Assembly (NCBI GenBank): GCA_045599005.1 | Contig: JAZRVF010000024.1 | Coordinates: 1 to 64,000, forward strand | From: Treponema_I sp045599005 | GTDB lineage: Bacteria; Spirochaetota; Spirochaetia; Treponematales; Treponemataceae | Reading direction: 5' to 3' | DNA: 64,000 nt | Part shown: piece after piece, positions 34,667-43,038 of the stretch | How positions within the stretch are numbered: position 1 is the stretch's first letter | How the letters are laid out: each line of letters begins with the position of its first letter | Program-made: the position numbers and the translations under genes | The notes under the pieces: model-generated | Database searches by the model: none | What the model was told of the DNA's origin: nothing | The model's input: the letters and a program-made list of their open reading frames with translations, nothing else

Positions 34667-35761
34667 ATGATAGAGCAGATGAACTCAAATCAGGATTCAA
34701 CAGAACAGATAAAAGCCGCAATGCAGAAACAGGGACTTATTAAAGTTCCAGACATTCCTGCCGCTTCAGGAAAAGACAGCAATTACCGCCGTGTAGCAAA
34801 ATTCCTTCTTCTGATCGGGGTTGATGAGGCAGCAAAAGTGATTCCTCATCTGGCACCGGAACAGATAGAACGGATCGTGCCCGAAATTGCTTCAATCCGC
34901 AGCGTGGACCCGGAAGAAGCTACGGTGATTCTTGCAGAATTCAAGGAACTCTTTGAGAAACAGAAGAATTCGGGCGGTGTTGATGTTGCCCGGTCGATTC
35001 TGACACGGGTTTACGGCGAGAAAAAAGCTGAGGAGATGCTTGCCAAGGCAGTGCCTTTTTCTGACGGCGCACCTTTTGAATACCTTGCTGATCTGGACAA
35101 AGACAAGATTTATCTTCTGCTTAAGGACGAAAGTGAATACATCCGTGCCCTGGTGCTTTCTTTCCTGAAACCTCAGCTCGCTGCCGATGTCATCAGATGC
35201 ATGACGGCGGAAGAAAAAAGTCAGACAGTGCTCCGGCTTGCAAAACTGAAATCCGTGGATCAGGATGTGATCCGCCGGGTTGATCAGTCCCTGCGTGAAA
35301 AAATGGAGCAGATCAATACAGAAAAGGCTGAGTCTGTTGACGGACGGAATGCCCTTGCCCAGATTCTTAAGAAAATGTCTCCCGATGCGGAAGATTCAAT
35401 TCTGGCAAACCTTGCTGACAATGATCCTGAACTTGCCGTAAACCTCCGTGAACGTCTCTTTACTATAGAAGATTTCATCAATTCCCAGGGTGTGTTCATA
35501 CAGAATTACCTACGTGGCATGACAGACCGGGATGTGGCGCTGCTTCTTGCAGGAAAGTCATCTGCTTTCAAGGCAAAGATTTACGGCAACATTTCCCAGG
35601 GGCGTGGGGACAGGATTCTGGAGGAGTCAGAACTGATACAGCCTGTGAAACGTGCCGAGGCGGAAGAAGTTACCTCAAAGTTCTTTGCCGCGATGCGACG
35701 TGCCTGGGAGTCAGGAGAGATTTTTGTAAAAGGCCGCGACGAAGACGAATACGTTATGTGA
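34667..35761 (+). CDS. FliG paralogue (spirochaetal FliG1-like flagellar switch protein)
   Basis: 364 residues. FliG N- and middle-domain patterns are visible (AAKVIPHLAPEQIERIVPEIA; ARSILTRVYGEKKAEEML). In the C-terminal domain the segment that normally reads (F/E)EDL..LDDRxIQ..LREV reads FTIEDFINSQGVFIQNYLRGM, so the charged torque residues of the LDDR cluster are missing. It stands alone, outside a flagellar operon, as fliG1 does in other spirochaetes, where FliG2 is the main torque protein. The start may instead be the ATG at 34679, which has TATGAT 7 bases upstream. Confidence 0.82.
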   Translation: MIEQMNSNQDSTEQIKAAMQKQGLIKVPDIPAASGKDSNYRRVAKFLLLIGVDEAAKVIPHLAPEQIERIVPEIASIRSVDPEEATVILAEFKELFEKQKNSGGVDVARSILTRVYGEKKAEEMLAKAVPFSDGAPFEYLADLDKDKIYLLLKDESEYIRALVLSFLKPQLAADVIRCMTAEEKSQTVLRLAKLKSVDQDVIRRVDQSLREKMEQINTEKAESVDGRNALAQILKKMSPDAEDSILANLADNDPELAVNLRERLFTIEDFINSQGVFIQNYLRGMTDRDVALLLAGKSSAFKAKIYGNISQGRGDRILEESELIQPVKRAEAEEVTSKFFAAMRRAWESGEIFVKGRDEDEYVM

Positions 35762-35764
35762 TGG

Positions 35765-36736
35765 TCAGATCTGCATTGTGACCACCAGCGCATTCTGTCC
35801 GCATGGAAAAAGGCTTTCCAGATGGGCTTTGTATCCGAACTGTTTCGGAAAAGCGTTTCGGAGTATTGAAGCACCTGTTGCCCGTATATAACCCGCTTTT
35901 GAAAGACCTCCTTTTCCGGCGATCTTTGCATAAGGATCTTCCGCTGCCACAGCGATTGCATTGCGGTCTGCCGGATTGTAGGGTTCAGCCTGCACTGTGA
36001 CGGCCATCTGCTCAAAGAAACGGTCTGCGGACTGACGGACTGTCTGATAAGAACCGGAACCATCAAAAAAATCATTTGTATTTTTCATCCAGCTGTAGTG
36101 ATCTGTTCCTACGACAACCATTGCAACCGGGTGTTCATTCCGTTTTTCATCCGCAAAAAATCTGATGAACATTTCTTCCGGTGTTTCATTTGCGGGATCA
36201 GGCTTAAGCTGTTTTTCCGCAGCGTCAAACAGAAAAACCCCTGTGTCATGGGCTGATGCGGAAAGTCCACCGCTGTTGTAAGCCGCAAAAAAATCAGTGT
36301 GATGAAAAGACCCGTAAACCCAGGAAAAAAGTGCGTAAGGTGCTATGGGTTCAAAAATTTTGCGGCAGAGACTCAGGAATCCTGCAAAAACTGCTTTCCG
36401 TCGGTCAAAAAGAGATGCGGCAAGCATTCCGTTGCGGTTTTCAATGGCAAGAAGAACCGGGCCGATGTGGGTAAGAAATGCGGATGTTTCTGCGCTGTCA
36501 ATTTCTGCATCCGGTGAAATCAGTGTTTTTACCGGGTTTCGGAAGGGCTTTCTGATCCATCTGTAGGCGCTTGATGAATAATAAGTGCTGCCGGAAAGGG
36601 ACTGCCAGCCTGCTGTTTCCGGTCTGGCGATTTTTCCAAGATAATTAAGCCGGCCTGTTTTTGAGATTGAAAAACCCCAGCAGATCTCTGAATCTTCTGT
36701 CGCCGCTGAAATAATAACATTGCATTTACCCTTCAT
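35765..36736 (-). CDS. HIRAN-domain protein of unknown function
   Basis: 323 residues, start set by an excellent ribosome site (AAAGGAGGTGAT) before the ATG at 36736. The first about 220 residues are unfamiliar. The C-terminal about 95 residues resemble a HIRAN domain: a VVGTDHYSW-type start, then AEPYNPADRNAIAV and SKAGYIRATGASIL. HIRAN domains bind DNA 3' ends or damaged DNA and are usually fused to helicases or nucleases; here there is none. Its stop lies only 3 bases from the stop of fliG1, with which it converges. Confidence 0.65.
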   Translation of the reverse strand: MKGKCNVIISAATEDSEICWGFSISKTGRLNYLGKIARPETAGWQSLSGSTYYSSSAYRWIRKPFRNPVKTLISPDAEIDSAETSAFLTHIGPVLLAIENRNGMLAASLFDRRKAVFAGFLSLCRKIFEPIAPYALFSWVYGSFHHTDFFAAYNSGGLSASAHDTGVFLFDAAEKQLKPDPANETPEEMFIRFFADEKRNEHPVAMVVVGTDHYSWMKNTNDFFDGSGSYQTVRQSADRFFEQMAVTVQAEPYNPADRNAIAVAAEDPYAKIAGKGGLSKAGYIRATGASILRNAFPKQFGYKAHLESLFPCGQNALVVTMQI

Positions 36737-36846
36737 CAGAATCACCTCCTTTGCGGCTTTTCTGGACTGCCGCCTTCTGTGATAGCAGAATAATCCATCA
36801 GGATGACAGAAAATGTCCCGCTGCAAAAAAAATGTTTTATTTGCTT

Positions 36847-36875
36847 TTTACAAGTAGTAGTTTGTATGGTATAAT
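36847..36875 (+). promoter_or_regulatory. Strong predicted promoter of the DUF72 gene
   Basis: TTTACA (36847-36852), 17 bases, TATAAT (36870-36875, perfect). A GGAG ribosome site follows before the ATG at 36894. Confidence 0.7.
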
Positions 36876-36893
36876 ATTAGTATCGGAGTAAAG

Positions 36894-37742
36894 ATGAGAA
36901 GGGCGGAAATTTTAATAGGAACCAGCGGATTTGATTATCCTGAATGGCGTGGCGTATTTTATCCCATGGAACTTAAAAGAAGCGAATTCCTTGAATATTA
37001 CGCGACAAAATTCAATGCCCTTGAGATTAACAGCAGTTTTTACAGTATGCCTGATTCTTCTCATCTGGTAAGGTTTGCCGAACGTACTGAAGGGCGGATT
37101 AAATTCGCTGTAAAGGCAAACAGGACTCTGACCCACGAAATCGGTAAAGACTGGAAAAACCGGGCGGAAGAAATGCTGATAAATCTGCGTCCGCTTGCAA
37201 ACCGTGGACTTTTAAGCGCTGTGCTGTTCCAGCTGCCTCAGAGTTTCCATTACACACCGGAAAACCGTTTTTATCTTGCGGACCTGATTTCTGAGTTCCA
37301 GGAGTTTGAACCGGTTGTGGAGTTCCGCCACAGGGAATGGCTCAGAAAAAGTGTTTATGAAGGGCTGGCGGCCAGAGGTGCAAGCATTGTGTTCTGCGAC
37401 ATGCCGCCTCTCCGCTTTCTGCCTGACGGTAAAGTCTGCAGGACGCCTTTTGTTGGGCCTAACGCCTATATCCGAATGCACGGGCGGAACTCCGGCTGCT
37501 GGTACGACCATTCTGCGGAAAACAATGGCAGCCAGCGCTATGATTACGAATACTCCCAGGATGAACTGGAAACCTTTGTGCCTGTGATCGGATCAGCGCT
37601 CAGGGAGGGCAGGAAAGTCCAGACATTTTTCAACAATCATCCCAAGGGAAGCGGGGCGCGCAATGCGGTTTCTCTTGCTGACATAATGAAAAAGCTGCAG
37701 GACAGGGCTGTGCATACCCGCACTATGCAGAACAGGCCGTGA
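36894..37742 (+). CDS. DUF72 (YecE-like) TIM-barrel protein
   Basis: 282 residues, CGGAG before the ATG. Family motifs: IGTSGFDYPEWRGVFYP at the start, EINSSFYSMP, FAVKANRTLTH, FQLPQSFHYTPENR, VEFRHREW, and FNNHPKGSGARNA near the end. DUF72 proteins adopt a TIM-barrel fold; their biochemical role is not established. It has its own promoter. Confidence 0.92.
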   Translation: MRRAEILIGTSGFDYPEWRGVFYPMELKRSEFLEYYATKFNALEINSSFYSMPDSSHLVRFAERTEGRIKFAVKANRTLTHEIGKDWKNRAEEMLINLRPLANRGLLSAVLFQLPQSFHYTPENRFYLADLISEFQEFEPVVEFRHREWLRKSVYEGLAARGASIVFCDMPPLRFLPDGKVCRTPFVGPNAYIRMHGRNSGCWYDHSAENNGSQRYDYEYSQDELETFVPVIGSALREGRKVQTFFNNHPKGSGARNAVSLADIMKKLQDRAVHTRTMQNRP

Positions 37743-37779
37743 AATGTGTTTTTTTGTCCTAATCAATTCATTTGCAATC

Positions 37780-37788
37780 TGATATAGT
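37780..37788 (+). promoter_or_regulatory. Extended -10 promoter of the sensor kinase gene, leaderless layout
   Basis: TG-A-TATAGT (37780-37788) is followed by six bases and the ATG. There is no good -35, and no Shine-Dalgarno. Confidence 0.4.
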
Positions 37789-37794
37789 CATGCT

Positions 37795-39765
37795 ATGAAG
37801 AAATTCCTTTTATTTTTCATAATCAGCTTCTGCGTCCTCTTTCCTGTTTTTTCCCAGAACCAGATACTGCTGACAGAAGAACGGACTGCAAAACTGCTGA
37901 ACGCCCCTAAACTTTTGGACAGCAATGGCAGAAAAATAGATATTTACGGAATTTACAGATGCGGCAATGATTATGTCCCTGAAAATCTTAAAGGAACATA
38001 CTTCTTTTTTTCAAATGATCAGAAATTGACAGACAGAACTTCTGGAAAATCATTTTCCGGTTCCGCTGTTTATGTGGAGAACAGCAGCGATGGCACACTT
38101 GTTGATTTTCTCCACCTTGAGAGAGACAGTTCCCTGCGTCCGCTCTGGAAGGCAGAAAATGCCGATGAAAACAGATTTCTGAAATTTGACAGTTATGGGA
38201 ATGCTTATTGTCCAGTCATAGATACGAATACTCAGTATCATGGCGTGGCAGTTTTTTATCCCGGCTCCGGAGTCACACATTTTTTTGCCCTGCCAAACAA
38301 AGAATCTGTGATACTGGATTTTGAGATTTCAGATGATGGAAGATGGCTTCTTGTAAACGGCGGACTGTCAAACTCTATGAAAGATCAGAAACCTGAGCGG
38401 AAAAATCTTTACCTTTATGACACATTAACCTATTCGGTTCCTGAAACACTGTTCGAGTTCAAGAGAGACCACATTTCCCAGATTCAGTTCAACAGCAGGG
38501 ACCGGTGTTTTTACTTTCTGTACTATTACAGGGATGATGTCCGGGAAACAGGAATCGGTGTGCTTCCTCCACAAAGCAGCGGAAGTTACTCGGTGGAAAA
38601 CCTGATGACTTTTCCGGCTGTGGACTATGGTCTCAATTTCTTCGATTTCCAGAATTCCGTTCTAGTGAAGGATTACACAAATCAGAAACTTTATGCCTCA
38701 GACTGCCTCTCAGGAGAAGAAGCAGTCATATACGAGGTGACTCACGAGACTAGCCGAATTTCTTTTACAATTCCAACCAGCCTCAGCATGATGAAACTGA
38801 AAAAAAAGGCGCAGAATTCTGATGAACTTCTGATAGGCCAGAATGTTCTGGGAGTATTCTTCAGAAGCGGCGGAACGGTTCTCACATTCAGAGACGGGTA
38901 CCTTACCACTTACAGAGATGAAGCAGAATACAAAGAGATTCTTGAGCAGGCAATGAGTGAAAAAAACGGAGTCAAAGTGACTCCGGAATACATAACAGGA
39001 AAAATGTTTGCTGTTCTTGCAGTTCTGATTGTGGTTCTTCTGGCTGCGATTGTTGTTTTTATTATTCTGCTCAGGGCAGTCAGAAAAAACAGGAAGGGAT
39101 TTGAGCAGAAGCGGATTCTAAAAATCCAGGAGGAAGAGAAGGCAAGGATCAGCAGAGACATTCACGATACCGTGGTCCAGGATCTGAGGGCAATCCGTGT
39201 GCAGGCAGAGAGTCTTGCCACTACTGATCCAATGAACCGCGGACGGCTTGTTGAGGATATCACCAGCTGCATCGTAAAAATGCGCAACATCTGCTACAAC
39301 CTTACACCTGCGGAACTTTCCACCGTAACTGAAGCCGATGGAAACAAAGTGGAACTGGTATACATAATTGATACACTTTGCCGCCAGTTTTACACAAAGA
39401 CAAAAATTCCCTGCTCGATACAGACGGAAGAAAATTTTGTACCTCCGGTTTTTGACCGGGAAACCTGCACCAATGTGGTAAGGGTTTTCCAGGAGATTCT
39501 CAGCAACATAGAAAAGCATTCCTATGCCACAAAAGTGTCTGTGCTGATACGTATCAAGACGGAGAATGATAAGAAATACTGTGTGATTTTTGTGATAGAT
39601 GACGGTGTGGGCTGCAATCTTAATGAACTGAGAACACGGAAAAAGCAGAATCATTTCGGAATGCAGAACATGAGAGACAGAATGAATCATATCGGTTCCT
39701 CAATCGAGTTTTTTTCCATGCCGGATGAGGGCATGAAAGTTAAACTTACGGTTGAGATCAAGTGA
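37795..39765 (+). CDS. Membrane sensor histidine kinase (HisKA_3/NarL-type)
   Basis: 656 residues. A signal peptide or anchor (1-21) is followed by about 380 residues of extracytoplasmic, beta-rich sensor of unknown type, a membrane helix (about 404-428) and a HisKA_3 dimerisation domain. The phospho-acceptor His lies in RISRDIHDTVVQDLRAIR near residue 456. The HATPase domain follows (EILSNIEKHS, then DDGVGCN and HFGMQNMRDR). It pairs with the LuxR-type response regulator 36 bases downstream. The signal is unknown. Confidence 0.9.
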   Translation: MKKFLLFFIISFCVLFPVFSQNQILLTEERTAKLLNAPKLLDSNGRKIDIYGIYRCGNDYVPENLKGTYFFFSNDQKLTDRTSGKSFSGSAVYVENSSDGTLVDFLHLERDSSLRPLWKAENADENRFLKFDSYGNAYCPVIDTNTQYHGVAVFYPGSGVTHFFALPNKESVILDFEISDDGRWLLVNGGLSNSMKDQKPERKNLYLYDTLTYSVPETLFEFKRDHISQIQFNSRDRCFYFLYYYRDDVRETGIGVLPPQSSGSYSVENLMTFPAVDYGLNFFDFQNSVLVKDYTNQKLYASDCLSGEEAVIYEVTHETSRISFTIPTSLSMMKLKKKAQNSDELLIGQNVLGVFFRSGGTVLTFRDGYLTTYRDEAEYKEILEQAMSEKNGVKVTPEYITGKMFAVLAVLIVVLLAAIVVFIILLRAVRKNRKGFEQKRILKIQEEEKARISRDIHDTVVQDLRAIRVQAESLATTDPMNRGRLVEDITSCIVKMRNICYNLTPAELSTVTEADGNKVELVYIIDTLCRQFYTKTKIPCSIQTEENFVPPVFDRETCTNVVRVFQEILSNIEKHSYATKVSVLIRIKTENDKKYCVIFVIDDGVGCNLNELRTRKKQNHFGMQNMRDRMNHIGSSIEFFSMPDEGMKVKLTVEIK

Positions 39766-39801
39766 TTCTGCAGCGGAATTGGCAGAGACGGAAGGTTCAG
39801 T

Positions 39802-40422
39802 ATGGGAATAAAGAAAAATACGCTTTTTATTGTTGATGATCACAAGATGCTGCAGAACGGAATCAAAGGGTGGCTTGAGACAAACTCGGAGTTTACCGGA
39901 ACCGGACTTTTCAACAGTTCTGCGGAATGCCTTGCCGCCCTTGAAGGCAGTGACGAACTTCCTGAAATAATCATCATTGATGTTCAGCTGGTAGGCGAAA
40001 CCGGTTTTGATCTTCTGCAGAAACTGCAGGAAACTTATCCACAGATAAAGTGCATCATGTATTCCATGTATGACACAGTGGGTTACGTTCTGCAGGCACA
40101 GAACACGGGCGCAAAAGGTTACATCTCAAAAATTGCAAGCGAAGAAGAACTTCTTGAATGTATAAGAACCGTGCAGAAAGACCTGACATATCTTGAGCCA
40201 CGTCTGGAATTTGAGAAAATACAGAAAAAACTGGAATCAATAACAGACGTACTTACAAAGCAGGAACTTGTGGTCTTTGAGAAAATGCTTCAGGGAAAAA
40301 CAAATGATGAGATAACTGAAGAACTTTTTGTATCTCTTCACACAGTAAGAAATTATGTGACTTACATCTACAATCTTGCCGAAGTTCATAACCGTAAGGA
40401 ATTCCTGAAGAAATTCCAGTGA
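39802..40422 (+). CDS. NarL/LuxR-type response regulator
   Basis: 206 residues. Receiver domain with acidic pocket IVDDHKM, phospho-acceptor Asp near residue 59 (IIIDVQL) and Lys in GYISKIA. The LuxR helix-turn-helix follows (LTKQELVVFEKMLQGKTNDEI ... SLHTVRNYVTYIY). GGAAGG precedes the ATG. It forms a two-component pair with the upstream kinase; targets are unknown. Confidence 0.93.
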   Translation: MGIKKNTLFIVDDHKMLQNGIKGWLETNSEFTGTGLFNSSAECLAALEGSDELPEIIIIDVQLVGETGFDLLQKLQETYPQIKCIMYSMYDTVGYVLQAQNTGAKGYISKIASEEELLECIRTVQKDLTYLEPRLEFEKIQKKLESITDVLTKQELVVFEKMLQGKTNDEITEELFVSLHTVRNYVTYIYNLAEVHNRKEFLKKFQ

Positions 40423-40638
40423 AAGCAATACTTCCATAAAAACTCCAGAAGCTGTCATGCCGGGTGGAAGGGACTGAGCCCATGGACGGAGCGAAGGGAC
40501 GAATTGGCAGCGAAAAAAAAATAAAATGTGACAAAAAATCACAATTTGTTGAATTGATAATCAGATACAATCCTTGCATAGGTTGCCGAAAATTTATGTT
40601 TTTGAGTGGCCTTCAGTTTACTTGTAGCGAGGATTCTT

Positions 40639-41745
40639 ATGAAAAAAATCAAAACTTTGGCTGCCGCTGCTCTGGCACTGGCAATTATTATGACTCTTAC
40701 TTCCTGTCCGGATAAACCTGCAGAAAAACATGTTGCAAAGGTTGTGGACTTGAGAAATAAACTGGGCGGACAGGTTTCATTCCGCTCTACAAATCCGAAT
40801 GTGGATTTCAGTTATGAACTCCTTCATAGTGTACCAAGATTTATCGGAGAGAATGGAGTTGAGAAAGATGTTCCTTCTTTCTGGAGCAATGGAAATGGAG
40901 CTGATTCAGTACGCTATACCTCTGCTGATGCCAAGTTTGCAGCCATTGAAAATGCTGTAATAATTGAAGACCATCCCGATGGAATCAAATTCACATTCAA
41001 TCGTCCTGCAGGATACGAGACAGCAAAATTCACATGGATCAATATCCAGTATCTGGATGAAGTCGGCCACAAATCAACAGGTATAAGCCTGAGTGGTGAA
41101 CAACTTACAGATACAGATGAGGACCCCAAAGTTGAACTGATTTATCCTCTGGTAGACCCTGAAAGAGAGCTGACAAGATTCTGGATTCAGATTAGTACAG
41201 ACGGTGATGATGTAGCCTTTGAAAACGCTCATTATGCACAGCTTATGTACAAAGTTGTGCCTGTACATGGTCACGGTTGTGTTTGGGCTGTTCAGCCTGA
41301 CTATCAGATCAGGGATTACCTCGGACTTTCTGAAGAAGGTGTGATGACTCTTAAACTGACTATTCCTCCGGTTGCAAAAACAGGTACTTTGAAACACAGC
41401 GTAGGACTTCATATGCAGTCTGGTCCCGCTCCGGCTTATTCAGAAAATGCAGGACAGCCTTCTGACATCTGGGAGTTGACTTTTGAGGAACCTGCGACAG
41501 AAGAAGAAATTGAAGCTGCAACAGAGGACCACGAAGCTGAATTCACAGTGGACTTCAAGGCAGAATTTGAGAAGCTGAATGACGAAGAAAAAGCAGCTGT
41601 ACGTGCTGGACTGAAAGATAAACCCTTCATCTGGGCATCTCTGATTTACCATTACGAAGTGAATGTTGAGGGTCTTGAAGGTTACGTATTTGACACACCT
41701 TGGGTAATCTCAAATGTAGTTGCCAATCCCTTTCCTGCTGAATAA
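40639..41745 (+). CDS. Putative lipoprotein of unknown function
   Basis: 368 residues from the ATG at 40639 (GAGGA upstream). A signal peptide ends in the lipobox LTSC near residue 22. The mature part is about 345 residues, acidic, with no domain that I recognise; a Glu-rich helix (about 285-315) precedes a short C-terminal strand region. The preceding 216 bases hold no gene. It follows the two-component system and could be a target of it, but no site shows this. Confidence 0.7.
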   Translation: MKKIKTLAAAALALAIIMTLTSCPDKPAEKHVAKVVDLRNKLGGQVSFRSTNPNVDFSYELLHSVPRFIGENGVEKDVPSFWSNGNGADSVRYTSADAKFAAIENAVIIEDHPDGIKFTFNRPAGYETAKFTWINIQYLDEVGHKSTGISLSGEQLTDTDEDPKVELIYPLVDPERELTRFWIQISTDGDDVAFENAHYAQLMYKVVPVHGHGCVWAVQPDYQIRDYLGLSEEGVMTLKLTIPPVAKTGTLKHSVGLHMQSGPAPAYSENAGQPSDIWELTFEEPATEEEIEAATEDHEAEFTVDFKAEFEKLNDEEKAAVRAGLKDKPFIWASLIYHYEVNVEGLEGYVFDTPWVISNVVANPFPAE

Positions 41746-41774
41746 TCCCAGTTAAGGACAGACCAACGGTTAAG

Positions 41775-41819
41775 CACCGTCTGAAAGGAGTTAGTTCCTT
41801 TTGGACGGTGTTTTTTTTT
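41775..41819 (+). terminator. Rho-independent terminator of the lipoprotein gene
   Basis: CACCGTC-TG-AAAGGA pairs with TCCTTT-TG-GACGGTG (41775-41810), followed by nine T. Confidence 0.9.
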
Positions 41820-41875
41820 GCATTGAGACTTGGAGCCGGTCTTGCCGGTGGGTTATTTGAAAGCGAAAAATGTGA

Positions 41876-42676
41876 TCATTCCAGTTCTGTGGGGAAAGGG
41901 TAGGAATCAAGAGGAAGTGAAGTCGGTTCACATTTTACAACACTGACAGAGACGTAACCTTTTTCTACGGCCTCAACATCGCAGACAGAGGGGATCAGTT
42001 TTCCTGCCGGCGACGCAAAGGTAGGCTTTGCCGCGTAATCTGTCTCTACCGGGCCGCCGGAAAAGAAACTGTAGACTTTGCCGGTGCGTGTCTCCATGCG
42101 TTCCAGTGTGTCTTTGCTGTAGATGCGTTTTGCTGGGTAGGTGATGCAGGCACCTCTGTATGCTCTGTCGTCGGCAAGAGAAAGCCCGTTTATGTTCACA
42201 AAGGTTCCGTCTCTGCAAAGAGAAATCAGCTGCTGAAGGTTGTCGCGGACAAAGCGCGCAAGGTTTCCGTAATGCCAGCCGGGTTCCGGTGCGCCGCGGT
42301 TTTCAAGGCTTACTGCCAGTGAAGGAAGCCCGTAAAGTCCTCCCTGCCTTGCGGCTCCTGCTGTTCCTGAAAACACAAGATCCGTGCCCAGGTTGCCTTC
42401 TCTGTTTATTCCTGAGATGACAGCATCGGCCTTGAAGGGCAGAAAATTTTTCACCATTACTTCCACGCAGTCAACGGGTGTGCCGCTGCAGGTATATGCT
42501 CTGTCCCCGGCTTTCTTGATTTCAACAGGGTCAGAAAGATTTATTCCGTGTGAAATTGCGGACCGGTTTCTGTCAGGAGCCACAATCCAGACATCGTGTT
42601 TTTCCGCAAGGATCTCTGCAAGAACTTTAAGTCCGGCACCGTCAATTCCGTCATCATTTGTTATCAGTAGTGTCAT
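41876..42676 (-). CDS. surE: 5'/3'-nucleotidase SurE
   Basis: 266 residues from the ATG at 42676. Metal-site motif LITNDDGIDG at the start, APDRNRSAIS, then SGINREGNLGTD and SGTAGAARQGG, all SurE hallmarks. It dephosphorylates nucleoside monophosphates. The bases before the ATG are a C-run with no ribosome site. TATCAT ends 7 bases upstream, so the mRNA is probably leaderless. Confidence 0.94.
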   Translation of the reverse strand: MTLLITNDDGIDGAGLKVLAEILAEKHDVWIVAPDRNRSAISHGINLSDPVEIKKAGDRAYTCSGTPVDCVEVMVKNFLPFKADAVISGINREGNLGTDLVFSGTAGAARQGGLYGLPSLAVSLENRGAPEPGWHYGNLARFVRDNLQQLISLCRDGTFVNINGLSLADDRAYRGACITYPAKRIYSKDTLERMETRTGKVYSFFSGGPVETDYAAKPTFASPAGKLIPSVCDVEAVEKGYVSVSVVKCEPTSLPLDSYPFPTELE

Positions 42677-42683
42677 AGGGGGA

Positions 42684-42712
42684 ATGATAGCACAAGTGGA
42701 AACATGGTTCAA
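42684..42712 (-). promoter_or_regulatory. Predicted surE promoter, leaderless layout
   Basis: On the minus strand TTGAAC (42707-42712), 17 bases, TATCAT (42684-42689), seven bases, ATG. Confidence 0.45.
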
Positions 42713-42752
42713 ATGCGGATCTTTGTCTCAGCTGGAAAAAGTTGCGGCGCAT

Positions 42753-42851
42753 GGAGGCGGCGCGGAAAGCCCAAGCAGAAAGTTGGCGGAGACAACTTTG
42801 CTGCCTCCTGACACCGGCCATGGATGGACGGTGTCAGTGCTTTTCTGCTTG
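42753..42851. other. Structured GC-rich intergenic element of unknown identity
   Basis: Several overlapping inverted repeats are packed here. GGAGGC/GCCTCC pairs 42753-42758 with 42803-42808, enclosing AAAGTTG/CAACTTT (42779-42785 with 42793-42799). TGACACCG/CGGTGTCA pairs 42809-42816 with 42829-42836. CAAGCAGAAA/TTTCTGCTTG pairs 42772-42781 with 42842-42851. The first and last are mutually exclusive with the inner hairpin, so two alternative folds exist. It lies between the surE promoter and the purE promoter. It could be a small RNA, a terminator complex or a mobile miniature element. Confidence 0.5.
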
Positions 42852-42877
42852 AAAAATGCTCTTTATTGTGTTAAATT
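42849..42877 (+). promoter_or_regulatory. Predicted purE promoter
   Basis: TTGAAA (42849-42854), 17 bases, TAAATT (42872-42877). Transcription would start near 42884, immediately before the riboswitch-like leader. Confidence 0.5.
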
Positions 42878-42885
42878 CCCATATC

Positions 42886-42982
42886 GACGGTTCATATATG
42901 TTTCATGAAAGTGGCGTAACTCCTCAGGCGGCACAGGTTTGGAATGTCTCTACCGGCCACCTTTGACGGCTGACTATGAAAT
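42886..42982 (+). promoter_or_regulatory. Purine-riboswitch-like leader of purE with an unusual P2 arm
   Basis: Features matching the guanine-type aptamer: a terminal stem TTCATA (42891-42896) with TATGAA (42975-42980), the J2/3 block GTCTCTACC, a 17-base P3/L3 segment whose loop begins CC, and the J3/1 block GACTATG. The last carries the C (position 74 of xpt) that selects guanine or hypoxanthine. The interval between P1 and J2/3 is about 20 bases too long and does not give a clean P2/L2. CCGCC followed by six T at 42983-42993 could be the distal half of a terminator. Placement before purE fits purine feedback. Confidence 0.45.
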
Positions 42983-43038
42983 CCGCCTTTTTTCGGGTGA
43001 TGTGCTGTCGGTAATCTTTGTTTGACTTGGAGTGTTAC

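Noticed and set aside
42753..42836. Signal recognition particle RNA or cobalamin riboswitch
   Set aside because: The GGAAGGAAGCAGC core of SRP RNA and the B12 box are both absent; only general hairpins are present.
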